From an uncultured Clostridia bacterium (GTDB taxonomy: Bacteria > Bacillota > Clostridia > TANB77 > CAG-508), in NCBI GenBank assembly GCA_944392065.1, contig CALXVO010000004.1, positions 1-25,106 of the forward strand: DNA of 25,106 nt. The letters are read 5' to 3'. The notes under the pieces are model-generated. The model had not been told where the DNA came from and did no database searches. It saw nothing but the letters and a program-made list of their open reading frames with translations. This document shows, one piece after another, positions 13,648 through 21,760 of the stretch. The stretch's first letter is position 1. Every line of letters starts with the position of its first letter. Both the position numbers and the translations under genes were made by a program.

Positions 13648-16560
13648 TTAATCTGGGCTTAAGCCCTTTCTTTTCATCACTAGTTTAATTATATTATCTG
13701 CATTTGTTGTTGCTGCTCTTTCGTCCATACCACCTGCTTTTAATTCTCTTACAAATCTATTTCTTAAATCATTTCTCTTTCCTTCATTTGTTAATTTATC
13801 CATTATGCCATTTTCATTAGCGATTTGAGAAATTTTGATTGCTTGTTTTCTAGCACTTTCTTCAACTTCATCCTGTGGTACTCCATTTCTTTCCATTTGT
13901 TCTCGAAGTTGTTTTTCAAAGTTTAAACTCTTCCTTATTTCTTTTGTATCTGTTATGCCTTCCCTATAATATTGTGCACCTGCTCTTCTAAATTGTCTAC
14001 TTTGACTTGCTGTTGGCTTTTCTCCATATATATGTTCATATTCAGCATCTAATTGCTCTCTATAATAGTTATCATTCATCAATTCTCTGTCCTGTGCTCT
14101 TAGTGCTGCTTCTTCTGCTCCATAAGCTTCTGTTTCATATGTGTTTCTAACATTGCTTGCTCCTGATGATATTGCTCTTCCTAGCACAGGTAATCCTGTT
14201 ACACCTAAGCCTACTCCCATTGTAACACCACTTAGTACATCCTCTAAATCGTCTCCTGGCATACCTGCTATTAGTCCTACTGCTCCACCAACCATCGCTT
14301 TGCCAGCAAACTTAGCAGTACCTATTGCTGCTTTCTTAGCTGTACCTACTGCGCCTCTAATTGTATTACTTATTGGGTTTCTACTGTTATATGCTGCCTT
14401 AGCCACTTGCCCTGCATGTCCTATGAATCTTCCTCCAGCTGCTATACCTTTTCCAATAGTCCTCACGCCTCTTATAGGCCAACGATTTGATTCTCTTATG
14501 TTTTTAATATGTTCATTATTTGCAGCTCTTTTTCCTAAACTTCTCGCTCCGTCTCTTGCTAATTGAGATAAACCTCTTGTATCATTCATTCCGTTTAGGC
14601 TGTTCGTAGCTCTTGTCCACCATTTTTCATCAGTGCTACCAGAACCAGGAGTTCCAGTGTCTCTGCTCGTAGGCAATTCTCTATCTAGTTGAGCCCTAGC
14701 ATCTTCTTGCGACATACCTGAATCCATTAATTCTCTAAATCTACCTGCTCTTTCATTGTCTACGCCAGATTCTCCAGTACCAGCACCTCCAAAAGCAGAT
14801 GCTAAGCTTGTTCTGTTTGATGATGTAATTGGGTTTTTGGTTCTGATTCCGTTTCTTCCTCCAGCTCCACCTTTTCCGCCTGCTCTTCCTGCTTTTCCTA
14901 TTAATCCTTTTGCACCTTTTAATAATGCTGCTCCTCCTAGCATACTTGCAGCTGTTCCCAATGATCCTGCTGTGCTTGATTTTTCAAATCCAAACATGTT
15001 TCTTAGCAATTTTTCTGCCGGTCTTATGAAAGCTAGGAATAGTATTGCAAATATTGGGTTTTTAATTATAATTTGTGATGCGGATCCTAAGAAAACTGTA
15101 TATATTATCAAATGGAATGGTTGTAATAATGCATTAAACAGAAATTCTTTGAGCCAAATGCTAAATGCTTGTGCTTTTCCATCTCCCATTTTATCTATAG
15201 GGTAAGTTATGGCAACAACTGGTGCTATTAAAGTAAGGAATGCCATAGTTATGGCCCTTTTTACATATGTCCATGTGAAAAGGACTGTATGTATTACTAA
15301 AGCTAAATAAAATAGTAAATACATTAGTCTTGTTGCTAAATTAGCATACTGAACTTGTATTCTACATAATCCTGTAAGATCTGTTACAAAGTAGAAAGGT
15401 CCCCCTTTTGGATCGTCAAGCTCTACTAAAATCTCTGTACTATTATTTATTCCATCTGTTATCATTGATGTAATTGTTAATATAAATGACATTAAATAGT
15501 GTAAAAAGAATACTATACATAAAGCTACTACCCAATCCATAAGCATATGTTTATATTTTGCTTTATCTGATGCAGTACTTGATATTACTATTCTAATACC
15601 TATGTATAATAATACTGAGAGTAATATTACTATTGATAAGTTTCTAAGAGATAAATACCAATTAGCAATTGTTGAATGTAGGTCCAATGCTATAGAATGT
15701 TCATTCATTAGTTCGCCTTGTGTTTGAAATGTTTGATTTGAGTTCATTTTATTTACTATATCATTTATTAAGGACATATATCCTAGGTCATATGCAGCTG
15801 GTGTTTGATTTGTTTGTATATTTATTAATATACTTTCTAGTTCTTCTTTTTCAGCATCACTTAATAATCCTAAAAAACCGTATATTGTAATTCTATCTTC
15901 TGATGTTCTTTCTCTTAAGTTAACATTCATGTTAACATTTCCTGATCCTTGTATCCAATCTAATAGCCCTTGCAAGGTGTCCACTGACTCTTCATAATCT
16001 GATGATATTGCATCATCTGTTAAGCTTTCGGACCAGTCTGTTGGATCAATAAAATTTACATCAAGTGCTGGTACTTCATTTCCAAATATTGCTTCTGGAG
16101 TATATTTTATAATTGGAACTCCATAACCTTTGTCCCCCAATAGTCCCACAGTAAGACCGGAAGCCCAACCTTTATCAAAATCTTCTGTATCTATATAAAA
16201 ATCTACTTCTCCTTCTTCTGCTTCTCGATATATACCATATTTCCTTAAGCCTTCTACAAGACCTTCTCCATTTCCTGTCTTGGTGAGCATAAATGAATCA
16301 AATGGGTTAAAAGCTTTAAAGGCTCCACCTATTGCACCACCTACTGTATTTCCCAAAGTCACATCGCCATCATACATAAAGTATTGTAAAGCTGATAATA
16401 CCACATCTCCTATACCGGCTACGAAGTCTATAATTGGCCCCATTAGCATACCACCAAAGTCTGCTTGAGAATAGTTTGGTACTATAAAATTAAACGATAA
16501 CACTATTACTATTGCAATTATTATTTTTTGTGCTACTTTTTTATTTGCTAGCTTTTTCAT
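13648..16560 (-). CDS. VirB6/TrbL-like polytopic channel protein
   Basis: 970 aa. An N-terminal hydrophobic segment (about 12-30, probably a signal peptide) is followed by a 270-residue extracytoplasmic region. Then come about six membrane helices: roughly 305-326, 342-364, 408-430, 438-455, 475-495 and 500-513. A Gly/Ala-rich hinge (535-570) and a 400-residue charged cytoplasmic tail follow, the tail containing further Ala/Gly stretches. This is the TrbL/VirB6 layout of Gram-positive T4SS, the inner-membrane translocation channel. The stretch SSTASDKAKYKHMLMDW (327-343) resembles the pilin signature of this locus. Start supported by AGGGGG 5 nt before the ATG, which lies 9 nt after the virB4 stop; translation is probably coupled. 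Confidence 0.85.
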   Translation of the reverse strand: MKKLANKKVAQKIIIAIVIVLSFNFIVPNYSQADFGGMLMGPIIDFVAGIGDVVLSALQYFMYDGDVTLGNTVGGAIGGAFKAFNPFDSFMLTKTGNGEGLVEGLRKYGIYREAEEGEVDFYIDTEDFDKGWASGLTVGLLGDKGYGVPIIKYTPEAIFGNEVPALDVNFIDPTDWSESLTDDAISSDYEESVDTLQGLLDWIQGSGNVNMNVNLRERTSEDRITIYGFLGLLSDAEKEELESILINIQTNQTPAAYDLGYMSLINDIVNKMNSNQTFQTQGELMNEHSIALDLHSTIANWYLSLRNLSIVILLSVLLYIGIRIVISSTASDKAKYKHMLMDWVVALCIVFFLHYLMSFILTITSMITDGINNSTEILVELDDPKGGPFYFVTDLTGLCRIQVQYANLATRLMYLLFYLALVIHTVLFTWTYVKRAITMAFLTLIAPVVAITYPIDKMGDGKAQAFSIWLKEFLFNALLQPFHLIIYTVFLGSASQIIIKNPIFAILFLAFIRPAEKLLRNMFGFEKSSTAGSLGTAASMLGGAALLKGAKGLIGKAGRAGGKGGAGGRNGIRTKNPITSSNRTSLASAFGGAGTGESGVDNERAGRFRELMDSGMSQEDARAQLDRELPTSRDTGTPGSGSTDEKWWTRATNSLNGMNDTRGLSQLARDGARSLGKRAANNEHIKNIRESNRWPIRGVRTIGKGIAAGGRFIGHAGQVAKAAYNSRNPISNTIRGAVGTAKKAAIGTAKFAGKAMVGGAVGLIAGMPGDDLEDVLSGVTMGVGLGVTGLPVLGRAISSGASNVRNTYETEAYGAEEAALRAQDRELMNDNYYREQLDAEYEHIYGEKPTASQSRQFRRAGAQYYREGITDTKEIRKSLNFEKQLREQMERNGVPQDEVEESARKQAIKISQIANENGIMDKLTNEGKRNDLRNRFVRELKAGGMDERAATTNADNIIKLVMKRKGLSPD

Positions 16561-16569
16561 TTTTTCCCC

Positions 16570-18546
16570 CTAGAAATTTGCTCTTTTTTTCCTTTCTTTT
16601 TGCATTAGTTTGTTTAGGTTTGTTTCCACAAACTCAAATTCTTTTGCTGTTGGTCTTATTTGCATAATTGCGCTATCTGCTCCAACTTTCAATAGTCCTT
16701 CTCCTTTGAGGCAAGTTACTAAAAAGCTTGCTTCTCCTTCACTTAGTTTAAATACTTCTTTTAAATATTGTATTTCCGATTTATCTTGTGCTAAAAATAA
16801 TTTTGTATCTGATGATGTAAGTACTGCTTGTGCTTCTGGTTTTTCGTAAAAGTCCTGGAACCTTTGTGAAATAATTGCTAAAGATACATTTCTTTTTCTG
16901 GCACGTCTTGCCATTGTATTTAAGAAATCTACTGCTTCTGGGAATGGAAGTAACATCCATGCCTCATCAACTAAAACTCTTTTTTTAGCAGCTTTTGTTC
17001 TATCTTCACTATTCTTTTTAACATATTTTTCCCAAATCCATTCAAGTAGTATTTGTTGTGCAAGAGGTCTTGCAAATTTTTCTTCAAGTTGTGATATGTC
17101 TAGGTTTATAAATAAAGTTCCTTCTAATAAATCAAATGTGGATTGTCCATCAAAATATGCCATTTGCCCATCATATTCTCTTATGTATTGTTTCATAACT
17201 TTTAACAAATAGCTATAATGGAAATTATAATCTGGGTTAGTATTTTCTTCTGCTTTTTTTTGTATTCTCTTATACCATGAACCAATTGTTGGCATATCTT
17301 TTTTCTTTCTTCCCAACATGCTGTTTACTAGCTCTCCTCTAGCTGTTTCATATAGACTATTAGGATCACTATTAATTCCAAGTGCTGCATATTCTTCTGC
17401 AACTGATTCTGCAATAATTTGTTTTGTAAGTTCATTTACCTCATCGCTTCTTGTACTACCTTTTGCCATTGTAAGCAATGCTTGGGTAACATCTTCTACT
17501 TTATTTTCTACATTTAGTATTAATCTATCTTTTCCTGTTATTTCGTCTTTAATTATTTCTGTTTCAATATCGAATATATTTATTACAGTTTTAGAAGTTG
17601 GGCTGATTACAACATTTATTCCTCCTAAGCTTTCTGCAACTATACTATACTCTCCTTCTGCATCTAGTGCTAAACTTTGTACTCCCATCAATACTGCAGA
17701 TCTTGAAATTAATGTTTTCATTGTTACTGATTTACCTGCACCAGATTTTGCAAATATAACCATATTGTAGTTTGTAAGTGAACTATGAAAATTATCAAAT
17801 AGTATTGGCACTCCTGTTTGTTTATTTATTCCAAGAGGAATACCTGTTGAGTGTCCTACTTCTGATGTTGTAAATGGGAATACAGTTCCCATTGATCTTC
17901 TATCAAATGTATGTGTTTTTCTTACTTTGTCTTCTATAAGTGGTAGATTAGATTTAAATGCTTCTTCTTGCATTCCCCATGCACTTTTTATTCCCACTAA
18001 TGATTTTGACATTTCTGTTGATAAAAGTTTTGTAAATCTATCTAAATCTTCCAAACTATATGCAAACAATGTAGATATAATAGATGCCTCATAAAGTTTG
18101 TTATACCCTGCTGCAATTTCGTCTCTTAATTCTTCTGCTTCAAGTCTTTTTTGCCCCAAATCGCTTTCTCTGTTTATATTTCCTCTATCTGCAGCCACAA
18201 TTCTTTCGGTTTCTAGCTCGTTTATTACTCTATTTAATTCGTTTTGTGATCTAGATTCTGGAATTGGGTTTATATATATGGATGTGTTTATATCACCAAA
18301 TAGATACATATCTCTAAATAGTTCTGGGAATGTACACATTCTTGGTAAGGTAGATACAAAAAAGCTTCTTGCAAACCTTGTAACATTAGAAATTATTTCT
18401 AAATGGTCTATATTGCTAGCATCTATTCCAGATGGAGCAATTAGTTCTTTAATTGTTTTCTTTTTTAATATTTCAAACTCATCTGGTTTTGTATAGTCAT
18501 TAAGCTGTCTTTGTTGTTTTTCTTCTTTTTGTTTTTTCTTTAACAT
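16570..18546 (-). CDS. virB4: VirB4-type T4SS ATPase
   Basis: The energiser of T4SS assembly and transport, peripheral at the inner membrane face. 658 aa. An N-terminal VirB4/TraC-like domain (1-250) is followed by the RecA-like ATPase: Walker A AKSGAGKS (266-273, Lys272), Walker B VLVDEAW (524-530), then ARRARKRNVSL and ISQRFQDF, the conserved VirB4/TraC helicase-like motifs. The first in-frame ATG (18567) is rejected because its second and third codons, AAGGAG, are part of the Shine-Dalgarno itself; ATG 18546 lies 11 nt after AAGGAGG. The start is 47 nt inside the upstream gene, so the two are translationally coupled. It is the only ATPase of the system visible here. Confidence 0.95.
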   Translation of the reverse strand: MLKKKQKEEKQQRQLNDYTKPDEFEILKKKTIKELIAPSGIDASNIDHLEIISNVTRFARSFFVSTLPRMCTFPELFRDMYLFGDINTSIYINPIPESRSQNELNRVINELETERIVAADRGNINRESDLGQKRLEAEELRDEIAAGYNKLYEASIISTLFAYSLEDLDRFTKLLSTEMSKSLVGIKSAWGMQEEAFKSNLPLIEDKVRKTHTFDRRSMGTVFPFTTSEVGHSTGIPLGINKQTGVPILFDNFHSSLTNYNMVIFAKSGAGKSVTMKTLISRSAVLMGVQSLALDAEGEYSIVAESLGGINVVISPTSKTVINIFDIETEIIKDEITGKDRLILNVENKVEDVTQALLTMAKGSTRSDEVNELTKQIIAESVAEEYAALGINSDPNSLYETARGELVNSMLGRKKKDMPTIGSWYKRIQKKAEENTNPDYNFHYSYLLKVMKQYIREYDGQMAYFDGQSTFDLLEGTLFINLDISQLEEKFARPLAQQILLEWIWEKYVKKNSEDRTKAAKKRVLVDEAWMLLPFPEAVDFLNTMARRARKRNVSLAIISQRFQDFYEKPEAQAVLTSSDTKLFLAQDKSEIQYLKEVFKLSEGEASFLVTCLKGEGLLKVGADSAIMQIRPTAKEFEFVETNLNKLMQKERKKRANF

Positions 18547-19732
18547 GTTCTTCTGTACCTCCTTCATTTGATTTTTTCTCGTTCTTTTGTTTCTTTTCTT
18601 CTTTAACTCTTTCTATTGCATCATCTGCAATATCGTTTCCTACAATTGCTCTATTTTGTTCTATTATTAATTCTGCCATTTGTGCAATTAAGTCGTCCAT
18701 ATTGTTTTCTTTTTTTCTTAATGCTCTTTCCTTTGCAGATTGAGCTTCTATTACTTTTTCGTTAGCTTTATTAAATCCTTCTTCTTCTATTTTTCTATCT
18801 AGTTCTCTCATTTTTTTATCTAACACATCCGGTGCTGTAGAATATAGTTCATCATATCTTGCTCTTAGTGCTTTATCTACTCCATATGTTTCTTGTTCAT
18901 CTCTGTTGTATGCAACATATAGTAAATCTATCAGTTCATTTGATGTTAATATTTTTCCATTTACTGCACATGCAGATAGTGTTCTAATAATTGATTGACA
19001 TCTTGTATATAATTCTGAAAATGCTAAATTCTTTATTTCTTCTTTATCAAAGTTGTTTTGTCCTAGTTCTTCTGGATAATATGGTACTATTATGTAGTAT
19101 TTTTGGTTTAATACATTTTTATTTAAACTCATCTTTTCTGTATTGTATATGATGTCTTTTCCATATTCACTTAGATTTCTTTGCTTTGTAAGTTCATAGT
19201 ATGCTCTGTCTAGCTGTTCTTTTGTATAATTTCCTGAATTTTGCATTTCTTTGTATCTTGCTTCTTGTTTGTTTAAATTGTCTTCTATTTCTTGTACTTT
19301 GTCTTTATATGTTTGCAAACTAGATTCAAGATTTATTGTTCTTGTTTGTACATATATTTGTATAGGATGCCTAATAGTATTTAAGAATTGTATAAATCCT
19401 TCTTCTACTGAATTTTTTTCTATTTCTGACATCAAGTCATAATTGATGCCTTGGCATTCAACTACCATTATGTATTTGTTTCCATTTTTTTGCACAATCA
19501 TATTATCTTCTACTTTGTCAAATTCCATGAAGTCCATTACCGATTCTACTGCAAATGTTTTTGATTTTGGGATTTTATTATTTGCATCTTCTGAACCAAC
19601 TATATTTTCATTCTTTTTTGTTTTTTTGCTTCTAGATATAAAGTATACCATTGCCAATATGGCTAAAAGCATTATTACTGCTATTATTATTATGGTTAAA
19701 ATTGATGTTAGAGTTCCTACATTATTTGTCAT
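18500..19732 (-). CDS. Membrane-anchored VirB4-N-like T4SS protein with coiled coils
   Basis: 410 aa. One N-terminal membrane helix (about 10-32) precedes a cytoplasmic domain whose core (YDLMSEIEKNSVEEGFIQFL, NTIRHPIQIYVQTRTINL) resembles the N-terminal domain of VirB4/TraC proteins. Charged helical segments, likely coiled coils, follow (about 150-195 and 305-345), and the tail is Lys/Glu-rich. Clostridial T4SS loci often carry such a protein next to VirB4. It probably docks the ATPase at the membrane. It starts within the last 11 nt of prgI (AGGGAGG 9 nt upstream) and overlaps virB4, giving a tightly coupled prgI-this-virB4 block. The assignment to a VirB4-N-like fold is by motif only. Confidence 0.75.
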   Translation of the reverse strand: MTNNVGTLTSILTIIIIAVIMLLAILAMVYFISRSKKTKKNENIVGSEDANNKIPKSKTFAVESVMDFMEFDKVEDNMIVQKNGNKYIMVVECQGINYDLMSEIEKNSVEEGFIQFLNTIRHPIQIYVQTRTINLESSLQTYKDKVQEIEDNLNKQEARYKEMQNSGNYTKEQLDRAYYELTKQRNLSEYGKDIIYNTEKMSLNKNVLNQKYYIIVPYYPEELGQNNFDKEEIKNLAFSELYTRCQSIIRTLSACAVNGKILTSNELIDLLYVAYNRDEQETYGVDKALRARYDELYSTAPDVLDKKMRELDRKIEEEGFNKANEKVIEAQSAKERALRKKENNMDDLIAQMAELIIEQNRAIVGNDIADDAIERVKEEKKQKNEKKSNEGGTEEHVKEKTKRRKTTKTA

Positions 19733-20069
19733 CTTTTTCTTCCTCCCTGTATATATATATCTTTTTTCCTTTTGTTTTGAATTTTATTGCTCTTTTTATA
19801 ATGTCGTCAATGTTTTCTCCGCCTGTTTTTTTGGTAAACTCAAATTTTTCCAAATTTGGCATTTTAAGTGTTCCCAATAAAAAGCCTATAAATGCGAAGC
19901 ATACGGTAATAATTAATCCTACAGTATTTAGTCCGAAGGCTGAAAGGATGAAATAAAATGGCAATCCTATTGTAGCTGCAACAACAGTCCATATCATGCT
20001 TTTTCCTGTAAATATAAATAGTATTCTACCTTCTCCTTTTACATTTCTTGGCAAATTATATGTTCCCAT
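19722..20069 (-). CDS. prgI: PrgI family (VirB3-like) membrane protein
   Basis: 115 aa with two closely spaced membrane helices (about 28-46 and 49-67) after a short N-terminal stretch (YNLPRNVKGEGRILFIFTG). A cytoplasmic tail contains LKMPNLEKFEF and ends in charged residues (EEEKDDK). This matches the PrgI/VirB3 layout of Gram-positive T4SS, a small inner-membrane partner of VirB4. It is the first gene of the main T4SS operon: AAGGAG precedes the ATG and an extended -10 promoter lies at 20110-20118. It overlaps the next gene by 11 nt. Confidence 0.9.
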   Translation of the reverse strand: MGTYNLPRNVKGEGRILFIFTGKSMIWTVVAATIGLPFYFILSAFGLNTVGLIITVCFAFIGFLLGTLKMPNLEKFEFTKKTGGENIDDIIKRAIKFKTKGKKIYIYREEEKDDK

Positions 20070-20109
20070 CTTTTATCTCCTTCCTTAGTTATAAATCTAT
20101 ACAATATAT

Positions 20110-20118
20110 ATTATAACA
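20110..20118 (-). promoter_or_regulatory. Extended -10 promoter of the prgI-virB4 operon
   Basis: On the minus strand TGTTATAAT, 40 nt before the prgI ATG. There is no good -35 at 17 nt, so the promoter probably relies on the extended -10 or on an activator. The phased TGTAAT boxes lie 67-102 bp upstream, beyond the pilin-operon terminator. Confidence 0.6.
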
Positions 20119-20146
20119 GATAATTTGATAAAAAGATACAAAAAAA

Positions 20147-20176
20147 CAAAAAAAAGTGCATATAAAATGCACTTTT
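20147..20176 (-). terminator. Terminator of the pilin operon
   Basis: Perfect 10-bp arms AAAAGTGCAT (20152-20161) and ATGCACTTTT (20167-20176) with a 5-nt loop, followed on the minus strand by a T-rich run. It separates the three pilin genes from prgI. Confidence 0.85.
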
Positions 20177-20184
20177 AATATAAT

Positions 20185-20220
20185 TGTAATATAATTGTAA
20201 TATTTTTGTAATATTGTAAT
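20185..20220. promoter_or_regulatory. Phased TGTAAT direct repeats upstream of prgI
   Basis: TGTAAT at 20185-20190, 20196-20201 and 20207-20212 is exactly 11 bp apart, plus a fourth at 20215-20220. It lies between the last pilin stop and the pilin terminator. Same word and phasing as at 1102 and 21674; orientation is opposite to that near the other two genes. Confidence 0.5.
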
Positions 20221-20277
20221 TATAGTGTTATTTGTTTTTTAAAAAAACAAATAATGTTCGTGTTTATGTAAGGCTTA

Positions 20278-20679
20278 TTATGCACCTGTTCCGGTTGATG
20301 TTATAGCTTCTGATACTGATACTACTGCTTTAGCAATTGCTGATGCTCCGAATATTAATACTGCACCAACAAGGTATGGTATCATAGTTTTCTTGTATTC
20401 TGCTTTTTCTGATGCACTACCTATCATATATTTAATACCCAATACCAATAACACAACTACTGCTACCACTATTCCAATTGTAGTGATAATGTCAATAATG
20501 TTAGCACCAACATCTGTAAGATTTCCTGTACTTAAATCATCACTAGGGTTAAATAAATTATTAATTGTCTTTTCTGAGTCACTACCAGTATCTGTTGCCA
20601 TTGAGATTGTTCCCATTGAAATTGTAAATATCATAGCAATTGTTAGTATTATACTTAGTATTTTCATAGTTTTTATCAT
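20278..20679 (-). CDS. VirB2-like T4SS pilin, third copy
   Basis: 133 aa: signal peptide (MKILSIILTIAMIFTI..MA), short polar N-terminus, then two membrane helices (about 61-83 and 102-125). The loop between them carries the signature GIKYMIGSASEKAEYKKTMI followed by PYLVGAVLIFGAS. The layout, size and position fit T4SS pilins (TrbC/VirB2-like, T4SS_pilin). AAAAGGAGG lies 7 nt upstream of the ATG. Closer to the first copy (GIKYMTGSVQEKADYKKTMI) than to the second. Last gene of the pilin operon, followed by phased TGTAAT boxes and a strong terminator. Confidence 0.88.
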   Translation of the reverse strand: MIKTMKILSIILTIAMIFTISMGTISMATDTGSDSEKTINNLFNPSDDLSTGNLTDVGANIIDIITTIGIVVAVVVLLVLGIKYMIGSASEKAEYKKTMIPYLVGAVLIFGASAIAKAVVSVSEAITSTGTGA

Positions 20680-20749
20680 GTTTATTCCTCCTTTTATTAT
20701 ATAAATATATATAAGTATCTCTTTTATGAGATAATTTTAAAATCTTAGT

Positions 20750-21148
20750 TTATTGGGATTGGCTTAGTATATTTACCACTATTCTCCATATGCCAAATGC
20801 TCCAAATATTACTATGCATCCTGCCACATATGGGATTAGAGTTTCTTTTATTTTTGCTTTTTCTGCCACACTTCCTGTTATAAACTGTATGGCAATTACT
20901 AATCCAACTATAACTGCTATTATCACAGCAATAACAAGCACCGAATTATATAGCATATTGGACATAGGCACTAAGTCGTCTGTATCTAGAGCTGGGCTAG
21001 TATCTTGCTCTCCTGCTTCAATAAAATCTTGTGCTCCCTCAACTACATCTGACATTGAAGAGGCTTGTACAAAATTATTATTTAATACAAGAACACCTAA
21101 CATAGTAAATATGATAATTAAAATTTTTAGAACTGTTTTTTTATTCAT
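20750..21148 (-). CDS. VirB2-like T4SS pilin, second and divergent copy
   Basis: 132 aa with a signal peptide ending near VQASS, a 35-residue polar segment and two membrane helices (about 68-92 and 103-124). The signature loop is ITGSVAEKAKIKETLIPYVA. It lacks the KYM motif and the YKKT of its sisters, and continues GCIVIFGAFGIWRI, so it is the divergent member. AGAGGAG is 10 nt upstream. It is 20 nt after the first pilin stop and 70 nt before the third. It may be a minor or tip pilin; that is inference from divergence only. A 6-bp hairpin (TATCTC/GAGATA) lies in the gap before the third gene. Confidence 0.85.
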   Translation of the reverse strand: MNKKTVLKILIIIFTMLGVLVLNNNFVQASSMSDVVEGAQDFIEAGEQDTSPALDTDDLVPMSNMLYNSVLVIAVIIAVIVGLVIAIQFITGSVAEKAKIKETLIPYVAGCIVIFGAFGIWRIVVNILSQSQ

Positions 21149-21168
21149 TTTATATATGCTCCTCTATT

Positions 21169-21588
21169 TTAATTATTTAAGGTGCTAGCAAAATCTATAA
21201 TTATTGGTATTATTTGTGATAATGAAAAGAATAATGCTACACCAATCAAATATGGTATCATTGTTTTCTTGTAATCTGCTTTTTCTTGGACAGATCCTGT
21301 CATATATTTTATTCCCAATATCATTAGTGTAACTACTGTTACTATGATTCCTATTACTCTAATAATACCTATTAAGGTGGCCCCCATATCTACTAATCCT
21401 CCTGCATCGTCAAAAGCATCATCTAGCCCACCAGGATTAAATTTGTTTGTATCTAATATAGCCTCTGAACTATCTTCTTCAAGCCCGCCTTCTTCTGAAG
21501 CATAAACTTTAGCTTGCGAGAATATAAGAATCATTGCTAATATTATGGTTATTATGATTATTCCTTTAAGTTTTTTAGTTTGTTTCAC
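21169..21588 (-). CDS. VirB2-like T4SS pilin, first copy
   Basis: 139 aa. Signal peptide (KLKGIIIITIILAMILIFSQ, then KVYA), acidic N-terminus (EEGGLEEDSSEAI), then two membrane helices (about 67-90 and 107-127) with the loop GIKYMTGSVQEKADYKKTMI. The start codon is GTG, preceded by GGGGTGG at 4 nt. It is the first gene of the pilin operon: its upstream region has an extended -10 (TGCTATTAT, 21642-21650) without a recognisable -35, and phased TGTAAY boxes at 21674-21712. Such a promoter is expected to need an activator. Three pilin paralogues in one operon suggest a multi-component surface filament or specialised subunits. Confidence 0.88.
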   Translation of the reverse strand: MKQTKKLKGIIIITIILAMILIFSQAKVYASEEGGLEEDSSEAILDTNKFNPGGLDDAFDDAGGLVDMGATLIGIIRVIGIIVTVVTLMILGIKYMTGSVQEKADYKKTMIPYLIGVALFFSLSQIIPIIIDFASTLNN

Positions 21589-21641
21589 TATTCCACCCCA
21601 TTTATATCATTATAAATGATTTTTTTATATTTTGCAATATT

Positions 21642-21650
21642 ATAATAGCA
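21642..21650 (-). promoter_or_regulatory. Extended -10 of the pilin operon
   Basis: On the minus strand TGCTATTAT, with overlapping TATAAT 3 nt further on. No good -35 is found at 17 nt. The nearest TGTAAC box (21674-21679) would sit near position -40, the place where class II activators bind. Confidence 0.5.
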
Positions 21651-21673
21651 TATTTTCGACAATTTTTAATATT

Positions 21674-21712
21674 TGTAACATAAAAATAATATTTTTGTAA
21701 TCTTTTTGTAAC
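21674..21712 (-). promoter_or_regulatory. Phased TGTAAY repeats upstream of the pilin operon
   Basis: TGTAAC at 21674-21679, TGTAAT at 21696-21701 and TGTAAC at 21707-21712. The spacings are 22 and 11 bp, and a degenerate AATAAT fills the missing phase at 21685. The boxes lie between the Spo0E-like terminator and the pilin -10. Confidence 0.55.
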
Positions 21713-21718
21713 ATATTG

Positions 21719-21754
21719 AAAAAAGTAGCTATATCTATTTAAGATATAACTACT
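21719..21754 (-). terminator. Terminator of the Spo0E-like gene
   Basis: Arms 21724-21736 and 21742-21754 pair over 13 positions with one G-U, with a 5-nt loop, followed on the minus strand by T6. It insulates the pilin promoter region. Confidence 0.85.
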
Positions 21755-21760
21755 CTTATA

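Noticed and set aside
14141..15205. Two long plus-strand frames opposite the VirB6-like gene, rich in Pro and Ala
   Set aside because: They mirror the Gly/Ala-rich region of the real gene on the other strand, have no ribosome sites, and the minus frame has clear membrane and T4SS features.
18546..18567. ATG at 18567 as the virB4 start
   Set aside because: The codons after it, AAGGAGG, are the Shine-Dalgarno of the real start at 18546.
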